From positions 1 through 10,861 of the forward strand of contig CAJVPP010003748.1 in NCBI GenBank assembly GCA_910592005.1: DNA of 10,861 bases, written 5' to 3'. The position numbers and the translations under genes are program-made. The notes beneath the pieces were generated by a model. That model searched no databases, had not been told where the DNA came from, and saw only the letters and a program-made list of their open reading frames with translations. Origin of the DNA: Funneliformis mosseae. Taxonomy: Eukaryota > Glomeromycota > Glomeromycetes > Glomerales > Glomeraceae. Shown one piece after another: positions 1-8,126 of this stretch (position 1 is its first letter; every line of letters begins with the position of its first letter).

Positions 1-72
<72 letters not shown>
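1..72. repeat. 72-base poly(A) homopolymer
   Basis: The window opens with 72 uninterrupted adenines, ending at the C at position 73. It may be a genuine A-tract, the tail of a retroposed sequence lying outside the window, or an assembly artefact at a contig edge. Nothing recognisable as a LINE, SINE or processed gene is visible next to it. Confidence 0.95.
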
Positions 73-73
<1 letters not shown>

Positions 74-360
74 AAAATAAAAAAAAAGGAAACTAAATGA
101 AACTAAACAAAAAAGAAAAAAAAAGATTAAAAAAAAAATAAAAAGTCCGGTGGGAGGGGAATAAAATAATAATAAAAAAATAGATTTAAAAAAAAAAATA
201 AAAATAAAATAAAAAGTCCGGTAAAATTAATTAAAAAAAAATAAAAATAAAATTAAAGTCCGGGGGAAATTTAAAAGAATATAATAAATTATAAAATAAA
301 GAAAAACAAGAAAAAAATCAATTAAAATATATATTTATATACTGGGAAGGAATTTAAAAA
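73..360. repeat. A-rich low-complexity DNA with three AAAGTCCGG motifs
   Basis: This stretch is almost entirely A with scattered T. The exception is the 9-mer AAAGTCCGG, which occurs three times on the + strand at 142-150, 213-221 and 255-263, each time after an A-rich run. The GC-containing motif stands out sharply in this background and marks an irregular repeat with spacings of 71 and 42 bases. I see no coding potential. Confidence 0.75.
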
Positions 361-382
361 AAAAAAGAAAAAATACAAAAAT

Positions 383-540
383 GCGAAATTTGACATCGTA
401 CCAGTACAGTACGGTACGAATTTTATTATACCATAATTATAGGACGGTACGATGACAAATTTCACAAAAATTACCGATCTGCATAATCGTACCGTACTGG
501 TCTGGCGAATAGTACCGTTCCGGTTTTCTATCTACCCCTG
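383..540. repeat. GTACGGTACG inverted-repeat cluster (possible MITE remnant)
   Basis: Bases 385-402 pair with 446-463 as an 18-bp inverted repeat with one mismatch (arms begin GAAATTTGACATCGTACC). Bases 407-419 also have a perfect 13-bp reverse complement at 487-499 (TCGTACCGTACTG). Further GTACC/GGTAC pieces lie at 511-524. The left segment can thus fold with either of two partners, giving alternative hairpins. This resembles a small non-autonomous element or palindromic dispersed repeat. No target-site duplication was found and the outer borders are uncertain. Confidence 0.6.
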
Positions 541-1165
541 CATGCCTATTGTCATCGGTTAATTGCTAAAATTTGAACTTCTAGATCAAAACGTTTATCG
601 AAGTTTAATTATGTTAAACATGGAAAATCGTCATTTCTGTTTTTTTTGCAAGTTTCGTCATCATTATCTGCTTCCGGTAATAGTTACACAAAATCCAACC
701 GATCATTGAAATTAATTTAATAAATGACGTGCTAATTACGAAATTTCTGCATGATTGGAAAAAGAAAACAAACTTTTAAGCTTATGCATTATAAGGCATT
801 AAGCATCTAAAAGCATATAAAATTCATTTTTTGTGATCAAAAATTATAGTGAATAAATTTGGAAAGGATCTGATCTTTTTTTTTTCGTCCCTTCTAATTT
901 TCATTTTTGGAATTCCCGAGAGTGGTATGCATTTGATAGATTATCTGTTTTTGGTGGCGTACCCAGGACGAATAATGCATTGTAAATGATAAAATCAAGA
1001 TTATTTAATCACAAGACATCCTAAAAGCGATGTAATATTACCTAAATTTCATGATTATAATAACTAAAAAGGAAGACTATTGTAATCTTTGCATATTACT
1101 GAATAAAACGAAATGATTTTAAAAATTTCAGTAAAAAAAGTATCATTTTTTTTTTTGATATTAAA
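541..1165 (+). other. Non-coding upstream region of the membrane-protein gene
   Basis: No convincing gene is visible. A TATAAAA at 816-822 is the best TATA-like string, but at about 340 bases before the ATG it would need a long leader or a 5'-UTR intron. Pyrimidine tracts occur at 869-884 and 1146-1156. A TTTCAG at 1126-1131 could act as a splice acceptor just ahead of the coding region. All of these are weak, composition-driven candidates in AT-rich DNA. Confidence 0.3.
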
Positions 1166-1990
1166 ATGAAAAGAAACTTGTCGTTCCATGACATTGTCAA
1201 AGTACTCGGAACTTTTTCCCTCCTCATACAATCATCACTCGCTCTGGAAGATGATGATTTTAGAGTTAAAGATTCATTCGATACCCTAATTACCGCACTA
1301 CTTTCGATGTTGATATATTTAAATTTGAACAAAAAGAATTGTTTAATGGAACTTGGTTCAATTTGTCTTTCATGTCAATTGACCATCAACGGTTTGGGAA
1401 TTTGGTTCATGATTAACATGCACAAAAAAACAAATGATACCTTCTATATACAATACTTGATAACATACACCATACTTTTAACAACATCCGTTTTGCTTGA
1501 TTTATTATTACTGATACCAAAACCCATTCCCGCGTCATATTTATACATGAAATCGTGTTTTCTACCTTGGGTCGAAACGATAATTCACACGATTTTCTTC
1601 GTAATCGCTTTTCAGAGATTTAACTACATCAGTAACGACGTATGGATCATCATATGTCCTTACTTTATCTTAATCTTGTACGCGATGAAGAAATCAATTA
1701 CAAATCTCCTTATTATACATCGTGAAAAAAAGGTTATCGGTATCAATGAAAGGGCCGAAGATGTTTATAACCATCTTGCAACGTTCGATGAAAAATATGA
1801 TTTGAAAAGTATAAGTTTTGCATTTTATACGTACAGCGGTTTTATTTTGGCGATGTTATGTGCTCCATCTAGTTTATTGTTAAAATGTTACTTGATTATG
1901 GTCCTTTTTTCCCGAACCATCGCGGATAAAAAATCAGAAGAGGTCGTCAAAAAGTCGTCAAAAATGTCTAATCAAATCCAAACCGTGTGA
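1166..1990 (+). CDS. Hypothetical multi-pass membrane protein (274 aa), family not recognised
   Basis: The uninterrupted reading frame ends in TGA. The ATG at 1166 is the first in frame after a stop at 1100-1102, which supports this start. The N-terminus (residues 1-27) is basic, then hydrophobic, then SLALEDDD, which could be a signal peptide or a first membrane segment. Hydrophobic stretches follow at about 41-54, 63-84, 95-118, 131-150 and 158-175, with a long one at 217-249, so five to seven membrane passes are likely. A charged loop lies at about 185-215 (HREKKVIG...FDEKYDLK), and a Lys/Ser-rich tail from 254 to 274 (DKKSEEVVKKSSK) is probably cytosolic. There is no transporter, GPCR or enzyme signature that I know. 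The codons contain more C and CG than the surrounding DNA, as expected for a selected gene. It could be a lineage-specific protein of mycorrhizal fungi. Its function is unknown. Confidence 0.8.
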   Translation: MKRNLSFHDIVKVLGTFSLLIQSSLALEDDDFRVKDSFDTLITALLSMLIYLNLNKKNCLMELGSICLSCQLTINGLGIWFMINMHKKTNDTFYIQYLITYTILLTTSVLLDLLLLIPKPIPASYLYMKSCFLPWVETIIHTIFFVIAFQRFNYISNDVWIIICPYFILILYAMKKSITNLLIIHREKKVIGINERAEDVYNHLATFDEKYDLKSISFAFYTYSGFILAMLCAPSSLLLKCYLIMVLFSRTIADKKSEEVVKKSSKMSNQIQTV

Positions 1991-2532
1991 TTTGACTATC
2001 TAGAATGACAAAATTATTCTTACTTTCGAATTTTTTTTTTTAATTCAAAGTTTTTTAAGAATATCATTTATTGTACATTGAATGTGTTTGCGTATGAATG
2101 TGATAAAACTATCTACGCTCATACATAATAGAATAAGTCTCTTACAAAATTTACATATTCTCAACTTTGTGACGTTTTCATTTTTTTTTGAATCTAAGAA
2201 AATGTTTTCACATCACGTGAAAGTTCGACAACGAGATCTGTTTAAAAATTCATAAATAATGTAATATTTGTTTTAAAACGACTAAATGTTTAAAATATAA
2301 AATATAAATATACCTATTTGTTCCAATTATCAGAAAGACAGCTTGGGATCTTTTTCTGTGATTGATCAGATAATATTTCTAAATCATAATTTTGATAATT
2401 AATACATCATTAATAGCCTATTAATCAATTGTGTCAGTTTTGCTACGCTCCATCTGATCTTCATTTCCGACTACAAATTACAATCGAGAAAATTAAATTT
2501 AATGGCACCGCTTTAACGCTTGTGATATATAT
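1991..2532. other. Intergenic DNA downstream of the membrane-protein gene
   Basis: No gene is visible. A T-run at about 2031-2041 follows the stop codon. A CACGTG E-box lies at 2214-2219, inside a short interrupted palindrome (TTTCAC/GTGAAA). No clear AATAAA polyadenylation signal sits close to the stop codon, so the 3' end of the transcript cannot be placed. Confidence 0.4.
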
Positions 2533-2640
2533 GTTGAGCCTCAGATGACTATTGGCCTAAATTATGAGCCTATTTTGGGCCGATCTTATAATGCCTTAAG
2601 AAGGTTTGGCCAGCATTAGTCATCTGACGCATGTCAACTA
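2533..2640. repeat. Imperfect ~108-bp inverted repeat
   Basis: The arms share a perfect 11-bp core, TCAGATGACTA at 2541-2551 against TAGTCATCTGA at 2617-2627. They also share an inner GGCC and outer GTTGA/TCAAC matches, separated by small mismatched gaps. The middle, around 2560-2600, is only loosely complementary. This could be a decayed MITE or a cruciform-forming site. A short open frame running through it from 2606 looks like chance. Confidence 0.45.
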
Positions 2641-3685
2641 CAAATCGACATCTGACACACAACATATACAAATAAAGTTGAATTTTGTAATAAGAATAAA
2701 AATTCACTCACATCATCTTGCAGCTGAAATCAGTCAATACATTAATTTCAATCTTGAATTCCAAACTTACGGTTCTTCCTTTAATTTCTTAATTTCGTGG
2801 TTATAATGATCCTAAAAAATAGTAAACCAAATATGATAATTCAATTACCTACATCCTCAAAGATTTAATTCTAAACTATGAGTATTTTAAACCTAACTAG
2901 ATGGTTTAGACGTACGTGTTCTGATATTATCTTTAAAACTATCATGATTTATAAAATAATTCAACCCATATTAAATAGGAATTAAGTTACTGTAATGCTT
3001 TCAAGTTAAAGTTATTAAATAATGTAATGTTAAGAGATGTACCTATCACGTTAAATTAAATTTATTTCCACAGAAACATCAAAGTTGCCACTGCTAAATA
3101 GTACAACCATAATTTTTTTATCAGGAAAATAAGATTTAAAATTATAAGCCACTTTTTTTTTGTTCAATTTTTTTAATTTTTTATTTTTAATTTGCACATT
3201 TCTAAACGAAAATAATTAAAATAAGTATTTTCTAACGTTGGTATTTTTTTTTTTTGTAGAGATTTACGCTACACATGAAAATGATATAAACGTATATGAT
3301 TCGCAATGTGCATGATGTACAAACAATCGATAATCTAATATATGTCATTACAAATTTTAACTACATTCTATAGAAAGTTTAATAAAATGATCATTGCATG
3401 CAAATTTAAGTTTCGACTGAAAATATAAAGCTTCAACTTGCAACCTTTCTAAATTCTGAAATGGAATTTATTAAATCTTTACTCAATAATATTATAAATT
3501 AGGCTACTTTATTATTTATAAATCGTGGTGAATGCAAAATTTGATCAGAAAATCTCGTGAAACGTACAAAAAAAAAATCATTCTGTCATACATTAAAATT
3601 GCCGTGCGTGGCTTAAAAATTTGATTAACGTTACTTGTGCATATTGTTTTTCTCCAAGAATTTTAACAAAACTTTTTAAATTAAC
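2641..3685 (+). other. Non-coding region upstream of the kinase-LRR gene
   Basis: This is about one kilobase of AT-rich DNA with no credible reading frame. A long T-run followed by GTAG at 3245-3259 looks like a polypyrimidine tract plus 3' splice site, so a 5'-UTR intron is possible, but no matching donor can be singled out. No clear TATA element lies near 3686. An in-frame TAA at 3677-3679, just before the ATG, rules out an upstream extension of the kinase reading frame without splicing. Confidence 0.35.
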
Positions 3686-6180
3686 ATGCAATCTTCCAAC
3701 AATTCTAATGAGTGGTTTAATTGGATTGAAGAATCTATTTCAAGAAAAAGTATCAAATACTACGAATATAAACAATTTAGTAATTTTAAAGAGATTGGTA
3801 AAGCCAACTTTGGAATAGTCTATCGTGCAAATTGGAAAAATTCACATCTAGCTTTAAAATCATTTCATAATTTTAACGATTCCGCTGTTAAAGAACTTGT
3901 TCGTGAGGTAATTTATATACAATATGTGCTTCTGTCTATTTTGATCCATTTAGTGCAAATCGTTTATATTTCAAGCTAAAATTATTTTTATAATAATCTA
4001 GCTTGAACTTCAACGAGAAGTTGATTTTCATGGCAATATCATTCGTTTTTTGGGAATTACATCATCGAACCAAGGTATAAAGTCTTAAATAATGGATTAG
4101 TTATAGTTTTATATTGACTTTTAAATTTGAATTTTAAAAAAAAAAATTTAGAAAATCAAAATGAATTGAAAAATTATTGGTTAGTAATGGAATATGCTGA
4201 TGGTGGAGCGCTTAATAATTATTTGAAAGATAATTTTGATAAGCTTGCTTGGGGAGATAAATATAACTTGGCATTCCAGTTGGCTTGTGCTGTATCATGT
4301 TTACATGACGAAGGAATTATACATCGTGATTTGGTATGGTGTCCTAATGTCAAATTTATTTATTATGAACATTTCTTTTTATAAGTAATAATATATTTTT
4401 TTCTTTATATTAATAGCATTCAGGCAATATTTTAATCCATCAAGGCGTTATTAAACTAGCATACTTTGGTTTATCAAAAAGGATTGAAGCGACAACTAAT
4501 CAGTCAAAATTATTTGGTGTAATTCCTTATATTGATCCAAACAGGTTTCTTAGAGCAAGAAAAAATGACAAAGCATCGATACAATTTACACTAAACAAAA
4601 AGAGTGACGTTTACAGTGTTGGCGTGCTCTTATGGGAACTATCAAGCGGTTATCCACCTTTTCATGTTGATGGTGAAGAATATGACATTAGTTTAGCTAT
4701 AGAAATTTTACGAGGACGTAGAGAAAGTATCATTCATGGTACATCTGAAGATTATGTAAACATTTATACTGGTAAATATATTATCTAATTAAAAAACTAG
4801 ATTTTATTTCCACAGTCGTTAAATTTTTATATGATTCTAGAGTGCTGGGATATTGAGCCAGAAAATCGTCCGGACATGAGTCTAGTAGTTGATCAATTAA
4901 ATTCAATTATTACAAAATCAAACGTTAAAGGAAATAAACAAATGAATGTTGATGATGAAGCAAGCCTTCAATTACCACCACAATACCGTTATTCTAAGAG
5001 TGTCAGTATTAATAATTCACTAGATAAAATGAAAATAGAAGAATTCGATGATACTAGTTTAACGATTACGGAACTTAATAAGGACGACATACTATATACC
5101 TCAGGAGGATTACAAAGATATCGCAAATTAACTAAACTCTTTTGCAATTTTATTAAAATTACTAGCTTACCAACCTTACCTAACTCCTTAACTGAGCTCG
5201 AATGTAATAATATTCCTATAACCTGCTTACCAACATTACCCAACTCCTTAACAATACTCAGGTGTATTCACACTAAAATAAATAGCTTACCAACTTTACC
5301 CAACTCTTTAACGACATTGTATTGCTCTTTAACCAAAATAAATAGCTTACCAACAACATTACCCAACTCCTTAACAATACTCGGATGCTCTTTTACTAAA
5401 ATAAATAGCTTACCAACTTTACCCAACTCGTTAACGGTACTTGAACTCTCTCATACTCCAATAACTATCCTACCAACCTTACCCAACTCCTTAACGAAAC
5501 TCATATGTAATTGGACTAACATAAATAGCTTACCAACATTACCCAACTCCTTAACGGAACTCGATTGCTCGAATACTCCAATAACTATCCTACCAACTTT
5601 ACCCAACTCCTTAACGAAACTCATGTGTCATAGTACTGAAATAAATAGCTTACCAACTTTATCCAACTCCTTAACGGAACTTTATTGTTATAATACTCAA
5701 ATAACCTGCTTACCAACTTTACCCAACTCCTTAACGAAACTCATGTGTCATAGTACTGAAATAAATAGCTTACCGACTTTATCCAACTCCTTAACTATAC
5801 TCGGATGCTCTTTTACTAAAATAAATAGCTTACCAACTTTACCCAACTCCTTAACTGTACTTGATCTCTCTTATACTCCAATAACTATCCTACCAGCTTT
5901 ATCCTACTCGTTAACGGAACTTGTTTGTTCTAAAACTCCAATAACTATCCTACCAACTTTACCCAACTCCTTAACAATACTCAGATGTTTTGGCACTAAA
6001 ATAAATAGCTTACCAACATTACCCAACTCCTTAACGGAACTCGATTGCTCGAATACTCCAATAACTATCCTACAAACTTTACCCAACTCCTTAACGAAAC
6101 TCATGTGTCATAGTACTGAAATAAATAGCTTACCAACTTTACACTTAAATCATCTAATTAATAAAAAATTAAATTGTTAA
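3686..6180 (+). CDS. TKL-like (pseudo)kinase fused to LP-type leucine-rich repeats, 5 exons, 723 aa predicted
   Basis: Exons are 3686-3907, 4002-4074, 4152-4333, 4417-4771 and 4841-6180 (2172 nt with stop). Every junction is GT-AG and each restores a known kinase block. The first in-frame ATG after a TAA is used, and the N-terminus (SNEWFNWIEESIS) is typical of the expanded kinases of mycorrhizal fungi. Kinase residues are the glycine loop GKANFG (38-43), VAIK-like K58 (LALKSF), probable alpha-C E74, hinge VMEY (110-113), HRDL (156-159, D158), N163, YFG in place of DFG (175-177), SDVYSVG (222-228) and ENRP in the last helix. A polar linker (about 306-370) leads to repeats at 385-705 and a half repeat to residue 723. 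There is no signal peptide or membrane segment, so it is probably cytosolic. Family knowledge says DFG Asp binds Mg-ATP. Its change to Tyr, with Ala at the second loop glycine, suggests weak or no catalysis. I infer a signalling or scaffold role with the LRRs as the binding surface. The partner is unknown. Confidence 0.88.
3908..4001 (+). other. Intron 1 (phase 0, 94 nt)
   Basis: Donor GTAATT follows GAG of VRE, and acceptor TCTAG precedes CTTGAACTTCAACG. Splicing joins VRE to LELQREVDFHGNIIRF, the alpha-C/beta-4 block expected in this kinase family. Reading through meets a stop at 3977-3979. A CTAA branch-like site lies at about 3976-3979. Confidence 0.88.
4075..4151 (+). other. Intron 2 (phase 1, 77 nt)
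   Basis: Donor GTATAA follows AACCAAG, and acceptor TTTAG follows an A-rich stretch rather than a pyrimidine tract. The split codon G|AA gives Glu and yields TSSNQENQNELKNYWLVMEY, which fits the family. The purine-rich acceptor context is slightly unusual, but the frame fit is exact. Confidence 0.85.
4334..4416 (+). other. Intron 3 (phase 0, 83 nt)
   Basis: Donor GTATGG lies directly after the codons of HRDL, and acceptor TTAATAG precedes CATTCAGGCAAT. Splicing restores the catalytic loop as HRDL-HSGN. Without splicing the frame continues through the intron to TAA at 4382-4384. A CTAAT branch-like site is present at 4344-4348, close to the donor, and a T-rich tract precedes the acceptor. Confidence 0.9.
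4772..4840 (+). other. Intron 4 (phase 1, 69 nt)
   Basis: Donor GTAAAT follows ATTTATACTG and acceptor ATTCTAG precedes AGTGCTGG. The split codon G|AG gives Glu and yields IYTECWDIEPENRP, the standard kinase subdomain XI. The competing acceptors TTCCACAG (ending 4815) and ACTAG (ending 4800) both throw the frame out. CTAAT at 4785-4789 is a plausible branch site. Confidence 0.88.
5161..6141 (+). repeat. 60-bp in-frame tandem array encoding 16.5 LP-type LRR units
   Basis: Sixteen complete units and one broken unit, each 60 bp (20 residues), fit the pattern xxLPTLPNSLTxLxCxxTxI. Unit 4 alone carries an extra codon (LPTTLPNSL, from an additional ACA near 5355). Two main flavours alternate irregularly, INSLP and ITILP. 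A weak half unit (LTKLFCNFIKI) precedes the array. The LPxLPxSLxxLxC spacing resembles bacterial YopM/IpaH/SspH-type 20-residue LRRs and is also close to FNIP-type repeats of amoebae and giant viruses. Thr occupies the usual Asn-ladder position. DNA identity between units is very high, pointing to recent expansion. The array stops mid-unit at 6141. Confidence 0.95.
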
Positions 6181-6229
6181 AATATATGCTATCATTTTTT
6201 AAAAAAAAATTAATTACTTATTTACCATT
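6181..6229. other. Short AT-rich junction between kinase-LRR stop and hAT relic
   Basis: This is only A/T-rich sequence, with an A-run at about 6200-6208. An AATAAA occurs just upstream at 6160-6165, inside the end of the reading frame, and might serve as a polyadenylation signal. No terminal inverted repeat or 8-bp duplication marking the edge of the hAT element was recognised here. Confidence 0.3.
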
Positions 6230-8126
6230 AGTTATATTATTATCATATATATTGTTAGTATTTAAATTTTCATTTAGTGAAACTGATAAAGTTATTAGAG
6301 ATGATGATTCAATTATCTCTTGAAGAATTTCTTCAATTTTAAGTTTCTCTTTTCTTGTAGTAAATAATAAATTTTTAAACTTCAGATCTAAGTATAAAGC
6401 TTTAAGACCAATTTTGGAAGGTATATCCCAATATTTATTTAAAGCTTGTGAAATTATAGATTTAACCTGATTAATTATTCTTTCTGTAGAAATAGGTTAA
6501 TAATATTAATTTGATAATATGTAATAGGATTGACTATCTCATCAATATTATTATCTGATTCTTCAAAATTATCTTTCTCTTCTTCTTCATTATCCAAAAT
6601 AGATGTATTATTTGTAAGATCAATATTTTTGGTATTGTTATTATTACTTGAAAAATGATTTTTTAATTCTAAATTGTAAGATACATTAAGCTAAGTGTAA
6701 CATAATTGCTTTCTCCTAAAATTGTGATTGCTTCTTCTAATATACTAAGTAAATCAACTAAATTTTCCATAAAAATCTATTCTTCATCAGAAAGGTTAAA
6801 TTTTTTAATCAATGTCCATATTTTTTAATATTATTGTCCTAATCACATATTAAATTAATTGCTAATTGATCAATAGCATCCTTAAGTAAAGAAGACATTC
6901 TTAAGCTAAAAATGAGGAATTCCATCTTGTAGATACACCTTGAATTACTCTTACTTCATTTATATAACCCAGATTTTTTTGTGTTGCTAGTAAATGCTCA
7001 AGTTGTTTAAGATATTAAAAAAATCTAATTAAATGTTTTGCATGTGCAATAAAAATAATAATTAGTTCTAATACTTTATTAACTACCAATTGAAGAGTAT
7101 GTGCTAAACATAAAATTCTACTAATAGAAGGTAAATATAATATTGCTTTTACCATATTTTTTCCATTATCACTAGTTATAGCTACAATATTATTTTGAAA
7201 ATTCTAACTATTAATTAAACTATTAAGATTCTTTAATTGTTATAGCATCATGAGAGTAAGGTAAATATTTGCATTCTAGTAATATATTATAAATTTTAAA
7301 ATTATTATTCATAAAAGAAGTGGTAATACCAATATAATCATATTTGGCTCTTGAATTTTACAAATCTGTTATAAATGAAATATACTTTGCAAATGATAGT
7401 AATAATTCTTTCATGCTTGCTTTTGTTCAATCATAAGCTTGATAAATCATCAATTTAATATTTTTTCATTTGGTAATTATAATAAGAATTTAATGAAGAA
7501 AGAAATTCTTGAAAATATTTATCATTTACAATATCAATTGGTTTTACTCTATGAAGAATCCATTGTGTAAGATTTCTATTAGCTTTGAGTTACTTAGTTT
7601 ATGTCTATTGCTTAGCATTTGAATTATTAATATATTGATCAAGTGTTCTATTTTTAACAGCTTAGTATATTAAAAAATTAAGAAATTTATTAATTAAAAG
7701 TTTATTAATAAATAAAAATGATTAAAAAAATTCACTAAAAAATTTTCATTACCTTAATATAAATTTTATTTTCATCTAAAATTCTATATATATTAACAAG
7801 ATGTTATATTACATTGCTTGTATTACCCAAAGCTGCATATGTAACAGTATATAGTTTACCATTAGAAAGAAAGGTTTTATAAGCAATTATTTTATCAGGT
7901 CCACTGGAATTATCTTTTTCATTAAAAAATTTTCATACAAAACTTCGCTTAGTTGATCCACTAAACCCAGTCTTTTTACAATATGTATATCTGCATCAGT
8001 ATTAACATTTTTCTCAAACGAAGTTCTAGATATATTACTTAATCTTTTAGAATTACTTAAAATTATTTCTTGTTTTAAAGAAATATTATCATTGAAATTT
8101 GCATTATAATATTCATTAGAACTCAT
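6230..8126 (-). pseudogene. Decayed hAT-family transposase (BED finger and RNase H-like core), 3' end truncated
   Basis: Read from 8126 downward, the frame begins MSSNEYYNANF and shifts near 7985 into a BED-finger-like block (KRSFV-stop-KFFNEKD, then YAALGNTSNVI-stop-HLVN). In that block the stop after KRSFV sits where hAT proteins usually have Trp and the zinc-binding cysteines are lost. Further on come TDL-stop-NSRAKYDYIGIT (about 7321-7370), YLPYSHDAITIKES, ITSDNGKNMVKAI with the second catalytic Asp codon at 7168-7170, CLAHTLQLVVNK (about 7098), VSTRWNSSFLA (about 6906-6936) and YWDIPSKIGLKALYLD (near 6400-6430). These are the hAT blocks in the right order. Many stops and frameshifts break it. 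The C-terminal hATC dimerisation domain is not visible before the frame ends near 6230. It is a dead relic that could at most have been mobilised in trans. Neither end could be defined. Confidence 0.87.

Noticed and set aside
1096..1332. Minus-strand open frame of 78 codons
   Set aside because: It overlaps the start of the clear membrane-protein frame on the other strand, is low-complexity (Ser and Lys/Leu runs) and has no recognisable domain.
2606..2806. 66-codon open frame on the + strand
   Set aside because: It starts inside an inverted repeat, has no motif, and is of a length expected by chance.
3621..3818. 65-codon open frame on the + strand
   Set aside because: It overlaps kinase exon 1 in another frame, and the kinase frame has unmistakable conserved blocks.
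3686..3979. A stand-alone 97-residue protein ending at 3979
   Set aside because: It is exon 1 read through into intron 1. Splicing at 3908/4001 gives the expected kinase continuation.
4989..5243. Minus-strand open frame opposite the linker and first repeats
   Set aside because: It is a shadow of the repeat-coding exon with no independent signal.
5904..6104. Minus-strand open frame opposite the LRR array
   Set aside because: It is a repeat-derived shadow. Periodicity alone keeps it open.
5161..6141. CRISPR-like array of regular repeats
   Set aside because: The 60-bp period is a continuous in-frame protein repeat with no spacers, in an intron-bearing eukaryotic gene.
4831..6180. A separate LRR-only gene starting at ATG 4831
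   Set aside because: The first three codons lie in intron 4, and the next residues (ECWDIEPENRP) are the last kinase helix, so the exon belongs to the kinase gene. An internal start cannot be fully excluded without RNA data.
3686..6180. Bacterial contamination as the source of the LP-type repeats
   Set aside because: The repeat exon is joined in frame to a fungal-type kinase through four GT-AG introns, and the base composition fits the locus.
7887..8126. An intact small 79-residue gene on the minus strand
   Set aside because: It is the N-terminal fragment of the hAT transposase. The BED-like region continues in another frame from about 7985.
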